Below are positions 1-11,485 of a DNA stretch of 64,000 nt, piece after piece. The stretch is from contig OZ025265.1 in the NCBI GenBank assembly GCA_964019135.1, forward strand, positions 20,869,143 to 20,933,142. The letters are read 5' to 3'. The number at the start of each line of letters is the position of its first letter. The stretch's first letter is position 1. A program made the position numbers and the translations under genes. Under the pieces are notes generated by a model. That model did no database searches. It saw only the letters and a program-made list of their open reading frames with translations, and was not told the DNA's origin. This DNA comes from Arenicola marina. Lineage: Eukaryota > Annelida > Polychaeta > Arenicolidae.

Positions 1-400
1 CTATATATCATGGTTTACCATGTTATACCAAGGTTTATCATAGCATACCATGGTATACCATGATATTCCATACCCTACCATACATGTACCATGGTATACC
101 ATGATATTCCATACCCTACCATACATGTACCATGGTATACCATGATATTCCATACCATGCCATACATCTACCATGGTATATCATGGTAGGGTAGGGTATA
201 TCATGATATACCATGGTACATGTATGGTAGTATATGAAATATCATGGTATACCATGATATATCATGGTATACCATGGTATATCATGGTACATGCATGGTA
301 GGGTATTGTATATCAAGGTATACCATGATATATCATGATATACCATGATATACCATGGTATACCATGGTATACCATGATATACCATGGTATATTATGGTG
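1..400. repeat. Palindromic minisatellite of ATACCATGGTAT-like units
   Basis: The stretch is almost entirely built from variants of ATACCATGGTAT, ATACCATGATAT and ACATGTACCATGG. Most units are their own reverse complement or nearly so, so either strand could fold into many short hairpins. A short open frame beginning at 345 only reads through the repeat and is not a gene. Confidence 0.9.
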
Positions 401-582
401 TTTTTTCGTAAGGGTCGTGACGTCATCATTAGCTGTAATGCGCTACCCCTGGGACTGGTGCAGTGGTTGGCGTTCAATCGATGATTACTCCGTTATCAGA
501 TTGATAAAAATAAGTTCTTATGGTGATGAACTCCTTTTCTTTCTTATTTTCAATGAAAAATACTTCCTCTCCCTTTCTCCAA

Positions 583-851
583 CAATAGACCGATCCATAC
601 GCCGAAACTAAGCCCCGGCCACGCTTGAATCATATTTCATTAATCGTGAGTATGAAATTGATAATCATAGCTGATGGTAGATACAAGTGAAAAGTGCTTA
701 TCTCTGAAACTGACAACCAAGTGACATACGGCTTTGTTTGTCCAACTTGTTTGTCCGACATAACGCAGGTGAAAGTTCTACTTTGACCACATGATTGGAT
801 AAAAGCAACAGTGACGTCACTGCATAACTGACAGACTGGGTCGGTCTATTG
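583..851. mobile_element. 269-bp MITE with CAATAGACCGA terminal inverted repeats
   Basis: The left end reads CAATAGACCGATCC and the right end GGGTCGGTCTATTG, so the first 11 bases form a perfect inverted repeat. A relative lies at 13708-13977 and its duplicate at 61222-61490, sharing most of the interior, including a repeated TTTGTCCGACTTGTTTGTCC-like stretch and a TGACGTCA motif near the right end. No transposase is encoded. A target duplication is not obvious. This copy lies outside the segmental duplication. Confidence 0.75.
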
Positions 852-1670
852 ATCGGTCAGGTTATGCACTCTATGTGCAAGGATGATAATCAATCCCGGG
901 ATATACCGTTTATTTGTTTTTCCTTTTGCTTCTGAACGTTATAAAAGCAGAATTTTCTGTTTCACAAAAGGTAAAGCGGAAATGGGTTTCGGCAATTTCT
1001 TGTCTCATTACCGTTTTTAAACATGAAAAAGCCAAAAAATAAAATTCATCAGAAACCGTTTGCCCTTTTTGAAAGGAGCAAAATGAAAATAGGCAGCAAC
1101 ACTCGCGCGATACCTTTACCCTTTCGTAAAGTACAAAGTAAAGTCCGGTAAAAACAATAATATCCGGCTCAGATTACGCAAAAACTGTCGTTTCGCTTTT
1201 TCGACTGTAGGGACAAACACGATCCTTTCCATAAGAGTTAAATTTAGACGCGATAGGGTTCGATAGGAGTATTCCCACTAGGCGGAAGTGGTTGGAAACC
1301 CGTTCGCACGACGTCGTCCCCAGACGTTGAAATTTTGCCCATATCTGGTTGCATGCGCCAATTGATCCGACGTGCGTTTTATACGTCCTATCAACATGAA
1401 ATGTCAACGTCTTCAAGACGTCAGATTCCACTCGGTTATAAACGTCAATTATCATTTATTCATCATGCAAGATGCAACATGCAAAACAATAATAGTATTG
1501 CAATACCGTCAGTGTCTAAAGCAATTACCCGTCTGAAAAAAGTGACCAGATGTTACAATTCATATGGTAACTGATAATCGCAGTTCAACCGAAAGAAAAT
1601 TTAAAACAATCCATATCATAACCACGGTATATAGACATGCAAATGACCATTGACACATCACAGTATAACG
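852..1670. other. No recognised gene
   Basis: AT-rich sequence up to the left edge of the segmental duplication. Open frames at 1174-1455 and 1335-1574 overlap on opposite strands, lack any recognisable motif and have no splice context, so I treat them as chance. Confidence 0.6.
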
Positions 1671-4600
1671 TACTAGATATTACAAAATTGTGTCATCAAT
1701 GTTGGAACAACGTTAACACAACCAGGCTTTGAGAGGAATGACCGATCTTCAAGGGTGCCCAGATTTCACAAGTGTCTTACCCACAATATTTACGATTAAC
1801 CGATAGTGACATTACAATCGTAGGCATTTTTTATTAAACCGAAGCAAATGATAACGACCATGACAACTACCCTTTGAAACAGCAAAGCATATTACTTAGT
1901 ATGCAAACGAATGTATCTATTCACTGTTTAAAAAAATAAACAGTACCAGAAAGTAATTGCCAGTCTTAAAGACCGCATGAGAACCAAAATAAAATATCAG
2001 TAAGAGGAGATGTGATTTATTCATTGTCTAAGATATCTGAACAAACCTTTCCAAATTTAAATTGTGTGCCACAAGCCTGTAAACGCTACATTTGAGTGTT
2101 CTAGAACGCAAGAAAAATGGGTGCCGAAGGCTGGGTCCAGAAATAGGTAAACTGGAGCAGACTACGTCCGTCCCTAGTTATTGATCTAGTTACACACTTT
2201 GCAACTTCATCCAGTACAAGACTTCATACTGAAGCCAATGGTTCCAAGAATCCATCAAGAATGCTTAAAATGTTGATATATTAGTTTGTATTAATTGTCA
2301 AAATCAGAAACATAAATGCTCTGGTGTTCCCGTATATTTGAAAGCAGATCTTTTCAGAGCTATCAAGTGGTATCAATACTCTCATGGGGCATTTAAAGAG
2401 TGACCAGAATTCTCAATAATGTGGTTCCCAAAAGATAATGACAGTAGAATTAAGCTAATTGCCGCAAAAGTGATATACAATTAAAATTCAACAAGCTCTT
2501 CACTCAGAGTGCTGTTAGTATGAATTCCTTTGACGTTTAAGTGTGTAAACAATCTGACTACACTAGCTGAAACGAATTTTCACAGTGCTGATAAAAAAAT
2601 TAATATGAATATTTCCAGTTAACCAAAAGGATAAGAAAGATATAGAATAGTGCTCTGCCAGGCCGTTTTGCACAGCACATGTGCGCTTGCAGGTATGACA
2701 TGATACTGCTTGCATTCTGTTATGATCATATATAACTACTAGCTCCCTCAGCGGCAAGGTTCTGTGACCTTCGATGTATACAAGTATAACAATCATTGTG
2801 CGTATCAATCTACTTGAATTAAAAAAAAGTGTGGCAAAATAAATGCCGTTTGTTAAAACAGTACATAAGATTATTAAGTCCCCCCTCAGTTCGCAGCACA
2901 CAACCCGGCGACCATCGGGCATTTTGAAGTATTATATAACTGATAGGCCTCGATTTAATTACAACTATATTGCAAACTTGGCCTATTAAACACCTTTTGA
3001 TACTATCTGGATCAAGTGCGAGCTCTTTAAAATTGTATTTTCATTGACGTTTCTAATGTTGTTCTAACGCTACATATTTATCAGGCGAATAGAATATCGA
3101 CCTCAAAATCGAATACTCAATGACGGTGAACAGTGAGGTGAGGTAAAAAAAACATGGACCAATATAACAACAGCACGAGCTAACGGGGCCCTAGTGACTT
3201 CATGTGCCCGACGTCAAGCTGCTGCAGCCCGCCACTTTTTAAAACAACAAGAGAGACTAAGGCTGCAAATTACTGACAGAAATTGTTCCTACATCGTCCT
3301 GATCTCCACGTCGTCTTTCACCCCCGGAGATTCAAACCGCAACCCATGGCATCAACCATCGCCCAAACCATCGCTGGCTTATGGTATTTAATTCCCCGTG
3401 TACTTATCATTGTTAACAGGGCAAAAGGAATGATCGGCTACAACGCTGTCTAGCTTTATAAACTGAGCAGGCATACTAAAGTGTTCACACTTTTCTCGTC
3501 TTTTGCGACCGGTTCCAACTCTTCAACGACCATATTAAGCGAGTGATGGCCAGTCCAACTCGCAAGAACTGCCAGTTGTTTCCTCCGTTGACTCGACTGA
3601 CTCGGTTATGTCCAAGCCATATATTTAGGCCGTTAAAGTAATAGGGCAGAAACAACAACAATTCAAACCCAAGCACGTTTATTATCGTATTTTCAAGGGA
3701 TTCAACATGCAATTCAATGCCACATGCAATACCATTTGCAAACTCCACGCTTTCATACGTTTCATTTCATAAGTGCGTTTTACATTGATGATCAATTTAA
3801 TGATGCAATTATAATGGTTTTATATGAGTGAGAGCATTTTTCAATATTTATATTTGGGATACAATATTCACTTTGCCCTAACGTTTTGTAAAATGAAATC
3901 CTCACTTATTTTACCATTGCATATTAGCAAATCTTTCAAGAACCATCAATCACTTCAGTGAAAGACTTGAAGAAGAGGCATTTCTGAGGTTTACCCCTAT
4001 TTATTTGTACATATGTGTTACCCCATATAAATTTCTCTGTAATATCTCGCCCACACTTTACCTTTAAACACTTCTATAATCTAAATATATTATAATACAC
4101 ACATTTCCTTATAAAATTCTGGTATTTTATCGATCTCAACAAAGTTTCTGGCATCGATACAATTGACTAACAATGAACGTTTAGTGTATACACACAGATC
4201 GTATTGCAAGATTGTATGCAATAAATAGTTTGACATATTGTTAAGCCACTTTTTTGGACCAAATTGAGGACATTAAAGATGTTTTACCTTGTAACATATA
4301 ACAATACATTTATTTTGAATATAATTGATATCCACATATTCAGATAATGTGTCCAAGCCGTTATTTAGTCAATATTTGAAGGGATTGAGCAGATTTCAAC
4401 AAATGCTGTATGAGGAATTTTAAGAATATTACTCGAATAATGTTCTACATCAGATCACTTACATATGCATGAGATAAATATAATTGCACCCCTAGACCTA
4501 TTTATTCTTTCGTATATAAATATTAATCAACAATACGAACAGACAAAGTCAGACAACTACCACATATTTAATCCTTATGCTTATGATTAATGAAAAGCCT

Positions 4601-5606
4601 TGATTACGGCGGTCGGCTAATACCTCATTCCCACTTCACAAAGAATTATTTTCCATATTCCCAGTTCATGGTGAAATGAAAATCCCAGTCCCGAGGAACG
4701 CAAATAGCCCTTGCACCCCCCCCCCCCCCCAACCACCCCACTGCAAGCCACCCGTTACATGGGCCTGATAAGCAAAACACCCTAAATATGGCACCTTAAT
4801 AGCAGACAATGACACCATTGTATCAGGTCAACGACTTGCACCATGTGCGTTGCGTACGGTTTAGCAAGGTGGCAACACCACTTAGAGCCCCCAAGTTCAA
4901 AGTCAAGTTCAAAGTCCATGTGGGAGACATTCTGTTGCGCAGCGGCCCGCGCCTTGCTAACCTTGTTGCATACACGGCGGGTATCTCATTATGTCGGATG
5001 GCGACACGTTTGGTGGTAAACATGCGTTGGTTGGTTTGTTCTTTTCATTTCCACCGCCTCCACGAATGTCTAGTTTGAGCTGTTACTCTATGCAAATGGT
5101 CAAAATCATCTCACAGAAGATAAAGAACGTGTTGAAAACTTGAAAATGGATGCATGACCAATTTGAAGCCGATCACTGGCAATGTGGTGGTAGTATAGAC
5201 AACAAAGCTGTCAAGTTTTGGGGCCACAGCTGTTCTGAGTGTCCAAGTACACGCATAATGCGAAGGCACCCGCTGAATAACTGAGTAATTCTATTAGGGC
5301 AACTATGTGCCATACAATTTACAATAGTCGGTATCGACCTGCCTGGCTTGATCCAGGTCGAAGGATGAAGGGGGCGCAACAATCCTACTTTTGGGAAATA
5401 GCAATAGACTGTGAAGCGGAAGGCAGTGATTTTATTTTACAGGTTTATTAGCGTGCGCGCACCCGTCGCCATTGTGAATATCTGGCTGATGCAAATGGGA
5501 CATCAACAAACTGAGAAAGTATGGGTGTTTATTGCAGACACACGCACTCACCCTCCCTCTTTTTTGTTTCCAAACGCACAGGAACAGCGCCCATGCATAC
5601 CGACGC
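1671..5606. other. Duplicated non-coding stretch, no recognised gene
   Basis: The whole stretch is repeated in copy 2 (48584-53146). It is AT-rich and contains a C-run at about 4716-4730 whose length differs in copy 2. Open frames at 2563-2922, 3194-3391, 3485-3748 and 4809-5078 show no family motif. Several are not kept at the same length in the other copy, so no gene is called. Confidence 0.55.
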
Positions 5607-5700
5607 ATGTTAAAAGCGGCTCGCCGATATGATACTATACGTTCTGCACTCTTGATTACTGTGTTTGTTATACTCTGCATACTTTATGCGGACTAGGCAG
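5607..5700 (+). pseudogene. Possible membrane-anchor exon, interrupted by a stop (copy 1)
   Basis: An ATG at 5607 opens a frame beginning MLKAARRYDTIRSALL, followed by a hydrophobic run (LLITVFVILCILY) typical of a signal anchor. The frame ends in CAG|GTATCA, a plausible splice donor. Copy 1 has TAG where copy 2 (53147-53240) has CAG, just before the donor, so this copy is closed. I found no convincing downstream exon on the plus strand before the oppositely oriented METTL24-like gene. It could be a gene remnant or chance. Family not recognised. Confidence 0.3.
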
Positions 5701-6402
5701 GTATCAAATATTGCATTTGGTGCCGTGACAAGGATACGGACATAGGATTATCGTTTGGTACTTTCCCTCAATGCAGATGGTCGCAGATCGATCCTGCGTC
5801 AGTTCAGACTGTGGACTATTCGGCGTCCATTTGAGCCTGATGCCTCAAATACTACACATATTGTCGTGAACACATGCTATCTACGGGGAAATCGCAGAAT
5901 CGAACTAATGTATGTTTCTTACGGACTAGCAATTTCAGTTGTGTGCATACTCACCTCAGCGGGTCTTTTTTTAAATCGGAAGCAGACCCATCTGACACCG
6001 AGGCGCGAGTCGGACTATGAAATTGTTCTTGAAAGAAACAATATCAGACACAGATGTTTGCATTGTGGCATTTAGACGTATCACACTTTAAGAGATTGGC
6101 GTCATTTTCGAAACAGGTTTAGGTGTGGGAGGGTGAGGGGGGGGGGAGGGGAGGGGGGAGGTAATGTTAAGCCCAATCTACTTGGTTACGCCGATGCCGC
6201 GTAGTTGAGTAAGAGTCATTCATAATCAATCAATTATAATCGCCAAATGATTAGCTAATCATGGGTCGGAAATCCCATCAAATGACCTCTCCTGATCTCC
6301 AAATTTTGCGCAGCATTCTATATATGTGCAGTTCACATTTCTTCATTTCAAACCTTGACACATCTTGACGCACACATTTACTTTGATGACGATGCACTAA
6401 GA

Positions 6403-9400
6403 TCAGGTATGCGAATGTGTGTCAGAGACAAAGTTGGTGTTCACGTAAAATATTTCATAGCAACATAGCGACTTTCCACCGATGGATACTGGTGTCAATT
6501 CCGCGAAGCGGCCACAACAATTATTGTTTGTATGGTATATGAACTTGCGGAATCCGACTCGCTCCAGGTCGTCGAAGCTCTGGTAGATCTCGGCGTAGTC
6601 CAGGAGTGACATGACCTCCTTGGCGGCCCGGAGACGCGGGGTGTGGACTTCAATGGCCAGCTGCTTGACCTGGTTAATGACGCCGGAGTCGATCATTTCT
6701 CTGAGGGCGGGAAACTCGGCGCCTTCCACGTCCACCTTCAAGTAGTCGATCGCCCTCTAAAGGGAGAAATAAAATATCGCAAATATGATAAGGTAAATGG
6801 CTACTTTTGCTATGAGTCTTCTCTTTCAGTATATTTATATTTGTATCTCTGAGTTCCCATTCATATTACCTATCATAGCAACACCAGGTAAACCTACTAG
6901 GTAACATATTGGCGTAATTATGATGCTAACAAGGGCTAATCTGGAACAATGAATGTGATACGAGAATGAGCTAACGATGAAACAAATCAAATTCTTGCAG
7001 TTTTTTTTGCGTTAGCTCACGTTTTGGTGCTTGAGCTGCTTGACGATCTCGCTGAGTGCAGCCATCTTCCATCCGTTCGGGTTCACCAATGAGGAGCCCC
7101 ATAAGCCCAGATTGTGGAAGTACATGTTGGGCTTGTGGAGGTGGTCCTCTAGATGTATGCTGGGAGAAAAGATCGGTTGTGTAAATATATTGCAGTACCT
7201 TACTTTAGGAGACAATAATTGACAGTTCGATAATTGAGCATTGGGGCGCGGAGTCCTCCAACCCGACCAATTAGAAAAATAAATAATAATAATTGGTAAG
7301 TAAATAACTTGAGGGTGGATGTGATATTTCGATGGACTATAGTCCGCCCCAACGGATCCCTCCCGCACATTGTGAAGTCCAATAATGTTATTGTGATGAA
7401 TCATTACAAATGATGTTTTGTTTACCTGGGATCGAACGAATGTACCTCGCAGCCAAACTCCGCATTAATTGCGTCATCAAAACTCCAGTCATTTGAAATA
7501 CTGCAAGACAACAAGAGTTTTGAAGCCATGATTTTTGAAACAGGGAAGTGTATACTAAGCGAACAATAGACCGCTGCATGTAATGCAGGTGATGCAATTC
7601 CACTTAGCAGTAAAAAACTATCTCATAAATTCAAGTAGTTATCTATCTTGCTAGAACATCGTAGCACATCGTCCCATTAAAAACTAAATAATTAATTAGA
7701 TATAATTGATAGCGATTTATGTCAAACAGGTACACAATTTCGCAATTCCGTTGTAAGCAGTTCACACTGACCCGAAAGAGTAGACGAGGCAATTGTTTTT
7801 GACTGGTGCCAACGGTTCGGCTAAACACGCTTCATAGCCCCCGTCACGCGCCCGACCAAACCTCTGAACCGTGGTGCACTGGTAGCTTTGCGAGGTCATT
7901 TTTCTGAGAAACAAAAATAACAATTATTTTGCCAGTAAAAACAAAACAAAATGTGTTGCCTGGACACAGGGGAAAGAAATAGGTTGTATATGGTAGGCAA
8001 TTATTATGAATATAGTGCGAAAGGTAAGTTTAGAAATATTGGGTGAAAAATTAAATTTAATGAAGCAGGCTGTATGATATCAATACCTGCTGTCAACTTG
8101 TGGCAAACGTTAATTAAGGCTGTAAATTATGGTAATGAAAGGTTTTGGATAGTTATACTTTCGCCAATAGTCGATTCAGGTAGCGACGACGCGTCGGAAA
8201 GGGGTAAAGGGGTCTAAATGTCTGAGGCGGACTGACAAACCAATGAGAAACTAATATTTAATAACAATAATAAACACAACTATATACTAGTAGCCTTCAT
8301 AATTAAAATACATTTTATTTCTTATAAACCTGGGCATTGTAGTCACCGAGGAGCCCGCGATCTGTGCATGTTGACGCCAGAGGAAACAATGAACAGCTCA
8401 GTTTAAACATGTGGCGCATAACGTTAAATATGATTTATTCAAGGTTTTATGTATGTCGGCTTATGGGTGCCAATTATGGGATTTCTCGTCCACGGCATGT
8501 CAATCGTTTTATATAGCCTGGCGGAAGGTGATACGCAGACTATTTGATTTACCTTATCGAACTCACTCCAAATTTCTTCCAATTATGTGTAATGACCTGG
8601 CTGTTGAATGGCAACTTCACAATAGATTTATAGTTTTCGTAAAAAGTATGCTGGTAAGTAAGAACCCTTGCACGAATTTCTGTGCACGGTTATCCTTAAA
8701 GGGACGCAAATCCAATGGAAGTAAGAGTGTGAATTTTATATGTGACAAATATCTTATCAGTAAGTACAATTTTAGTGCTTTATCAGCCAGCCGCTTAAGG
8801 AAGCACGTCTTAAATCATTGTGATCGTGCCACGGAAGGAGATGTAATGCGTGTCAGTGCCATAAAAGAATTTTTGCAATTAAGGGCACAAAATACAGGTT
8901 CTGACGACAATGAAAGCATAACTGACATCATCGAGTATTTATGCACTGAGTAGCACAGACCTAAACGTTCCTCTGAATTTCTTTCTGTTCTGTTTTTGTT
9001 ATTGTTATTTTTTTTGTTCTCTGAATTTCTATGTTTTGCTCCTTTTTTTTGTTCTCTGTGACTGCCATCTGTATTCCGTGTACGAGTAAAGATATATAAA
9101 GAAAGGAGGGTTATGAAGGTTGGTGGAAAGGTGAATATATGTCGACTCGCACACTTCGCAAATACACAAGAGCTGATGGAAAGGTGAATATATGTCGACT
9201 CGCACACTTCGCAAATACAGTTACAACACAAGAGCTTTAACTCGTCTGCCGCGCACAGGGCAAAGACTACTTTGTCTGAGACGTGTATCCGAAATAGCGG
9301 TCCCATTATATTTAATAAAGGGCCGAGAAAAGTTGGGCGCGTCCATATACATGTCCAAGTCACATGTTAAATGTATCCGATGAGCGCACTGCTTCCCTTA

Positions 9401-10772
9401 GATGTGTTATCCATTAACGTTACTGTGACTTATGTTGCCATAGATATTACGAAACCTTCAATGACTCCAATAGTTTTATATTTATTTAACTTAGTCCTGC
9501 CCTTTTTTTTCAAGTTTCGTCGTCTTTTGCGCGTGTATCATGTTCAAATTAACACTCCCATCTTAGTCGAGTGAACAAGCCTTTGGTTTCTGCACTTGCC
9601 GCGAGTAGCTGTCATGTAAATTAATTTGATTGAATGCAAGTTATTTTCGTGTGAGAATAAACTGATTGTTAAAACAGAAAGTTGCTCGAATCCGAAGACC
9701 CGCACTTTTGTAGTAGGGCGATTTGTGTCATGCCTCAAGCAGCTCGAAAGAATGGAATAAAGTATGTGACTAAGTATTTACTTATGCAATCACAATATTT
9801 TACAATGACTCACCCATGGAACAGTCCTTGGGCCTCCAGCAAAGAAAGATTGGCGACTATCATGGAGATTTGTCCGTCGCCAAGGTAGCGACCCGGGTCC
9901 TCTTGTTTGAGGCGTCGTGCGTCGGCAGCAGAAACTCTGGGCGGTGGGTTGTTCGGTGGTTGACGGGGCCCATCGATGGAATCTCCATCTTTAAAGATAC
10001 GAGTGTTAATTGACTATTGCAGTAAAATCTAATGTTACTATTAGAAATGCAATGCTTAATTAAGCGATCATTACACAAAATATAAACTGCTTACAACTGA
10101 TTTTAAAGTGACTTATATATACAAGGAATGTTAGTGAGAATTACGATAAATGTCAGTGGCAATCACCATCAACGCTAAAGTGAAGAAATGTTAGGGGTCT
10201 AGTCTCCAGTGTTTCTTTTGCAAAGTGTTCAGTGTCCACCCTCGATTTTTTGAGTAAAGGTGACACTGTCGAAACTTCGAAAAACACATGTAAAACTGTA
10301 TAAGTGTCGAATTTGAAATTTTCGAAGTTGGGAATTTGGATTGCAATGTCGGGTATTTATTTAACCAGCATGCAGCCTGTCGCCTTGTTCCCAACCAGAC
10401 CCACTGTATTGTCAATCTAGCGTCCAGCGTCCATTTCTCCAAAGTGTCAGTGTTCACTCGATTTTTTTAATAACGGTGTCGCTGTCGAAATTTCTGTAAA
10501 ACCTTTTCTGTTTCGGGAATTTGAAGTGTTCCGGGTATCGTGGGTGTTGCTGATTAGCGTTTAAAGTTAGCAATGGCGAGTGATGCTTAAATTCGTTTGA
10601 TTCTAGTTTCACCAGCGTCACACTTAATTTACCGCATACCCAGACCTACCTGTCCGTTCGCTGTCACGCGTGCAGCACCACCATATATAATGTGATTAGC
10701 CAGCCCAACCAGGAAGACTCCCATAGCAACGAGGGCGAACCCCTTGCAATATTTCACCGGCCAGACATGCAT
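6403..10772 (-). CDS. METTL24-like FkbM-family methyltransferase, copy 1 (six exons)
   Basis: Proposed exons, 5' to 3' on the minus strand: 10772-10650, 10013-9814, 7903-7772, 7500-7426, 7159-7021 and 6756-6403. Phases join throughout and give about 340 residues, close to my memory of vertebrate METTL24 (roughly 360). Exon 1 encodes a signal anchor (GFALVAMGVFLVGLANHIIY). Exon 2 is a stalk. Exons 3-4 carry RFGRARDGGYEAC, CLVYSFG and ISNDWSFDDAINAEFGCEVH then SFDP, the SAM-binding start of the FkbM-type fold. Exon 6 carries DYLKVDVEGAEFPALREM and the Cys-rich end. Exon 2 here stays in frame if the acceptor is CAATAG at 10014; a 4-bp difference from copy 2 means the two copies need different acceptors. 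A LINE 3' end sits antisense in intron 2. Substrate unknown; secretory-pathway location is inferred from the anchor. Confidence 0.8.
8393..9110 (+). mobile_element. 5'-truncated LINE, C-terminal end of ORF2
   Basis: The frame from 8393 to 8953 reads HVAHNVKYDLFKVLCMSAYG, then CQLWD, IAWRKVIRRLFDLPYRTHS and a C-terminal tail ending in EYLCTE. This is the segment after the reverse-transcriptase palm in CR1/Jockey-type non-LTR retrotransposons. The catalytic domain is missing and an in-frame TGA lies just upstream, so it is a dead 3' fragment. A T-rich 3' UTR follows. It lies in intron 2 of the METTL24-like gene in opposite orientation and is also present in copy 2 (55961-56670), so it predates the duplication. 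Confidence 0.8.
9124..9229. repeat. Two tandem 53-bp units (one in copy 2)
   Basis: A 53-bp unit starting TGGAAAGGTGAATATATGTC occurs at 9124-9176 and again from 9177. The matching place in copy 2 (about 56692-56744) has only one unit. This accounts for the 53-base step in offset between the duplicated blocks. Confidence 0.9.
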
Positions 10773-10857
10773 GCCACGTCTGAATCGGAACGATGGGGAT
10801 TACTAAGCAAAGCATAATTTGAATATGATGGACACAAATGCGGAAGTTGGTGACCTG

Positions 10858-10962
10858 CTCTACATTTTACTTCACATTTTACTCAACATTTTATTTTACT
10901 TTACATTTTACTACACATTTTACTACATATTTTACTGCACATTTTACTTCATCTTTGACTGA
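10858..10962. repeat. ACATTTTACT tandem repeat
   Basis: About ten units of ACATTTTACTNC, 11-12 bases each, with small variations. It lies just upstream of METTL24-like exon 1 and is shared with copy 2 at about 58370-58474. Confidence 0.85.
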
Positions 10963-11054
10963 AGTTACACCGAAGAGGACTTCGCCAAGAATGTCCTTCA
11001 TCGAAAGAGCCATGAGAGGCTCAATGATTTATAGGTATTATCTTCAATTTGGCG

Positions 11055-11485
11055 ACGAACCCATATCCCGCGACCGGGGCCATAACCCGCGACCGGGGCC
11101 ATGGCCCGGAGCCCGGAGCCACAGCCTTGATCGGTGCCCAGTGCTATAGCCTGACGCCCAGAACCATAACCCGGAGCCATAGTCCGGCGTCAGGAGCCAT
11201 AGTCCACCGCACGAACCCATAGTTCGCGACCGGGGCCATAGCCCGCGACCAGAGCAAAGGCCCGGCAACAAGAGCCATAGCCCGGTGTCCGGTGCCCAGA
11301 GCCATGACAGGCGCAAAGTGCTATATCCAGACGCCCAGAGCCATAGCCGGGAATGCTATTCCGGCGACCGGAACCATAGCCAATGCCCGGAGCCATAGTC
11401 TAGCACTCGGATCGAGAGCCGGCGACCGGGCTATAACCGGAACCATAGTCCGAAGCTATAGTCCGGCGACCGAAGCCGTAGCGCT
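11055..11485. repeat. GC-rich CCATAGCCCG minisatellite
   Basis: Degenerate units of roughly 18-20 bases built on GAGCCATAGCCCGGCGACCG. It is strikingly GC-rich against AT-rich surroundings. The overlapping open frames on the minus strand (11044-11316, 11190-11396) are repeat translations rich in GYGSGR and are not genes. It lies upstream of the METTL24-like promoter side and is duplicated at 58567-58997. Confidence 0.85.

Noticed and set aside
3290-3370. tRNA-like B-box (GGTTTGAATCTCC on the minus strand)
   Set aside because: No convincing A box or cloverleaf and no tail. Too weak to call a tRNA or SINE.
4857-4970. Possible tiny element with GGTTTAGCAAGG and GGTTAGCAAGG inverted
   Set aside because: Only 11-12 matching bases, no target duplication and no second locus outside the segmental duplication.
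5755-6075. 106-codon open frame kept in both duplicates (also 53295-53615)
   Set aside because: Preservation is expected from a recent duplication. Start context, splice links and motif are lacking.
8815-9363. 182-codon minus-strand open frame
   Set aside because: It is the antisense of the LINE tail and the 53-bp tandem units. The LINE coding frame on the plus strand explains the region.
11044-11396. Minus-strand open frames rich in Gly-Tyr-Gly-Ser
   Set aside because: They read through the GC-rich minisatellite and have no start context or neighbours supporting a protein.
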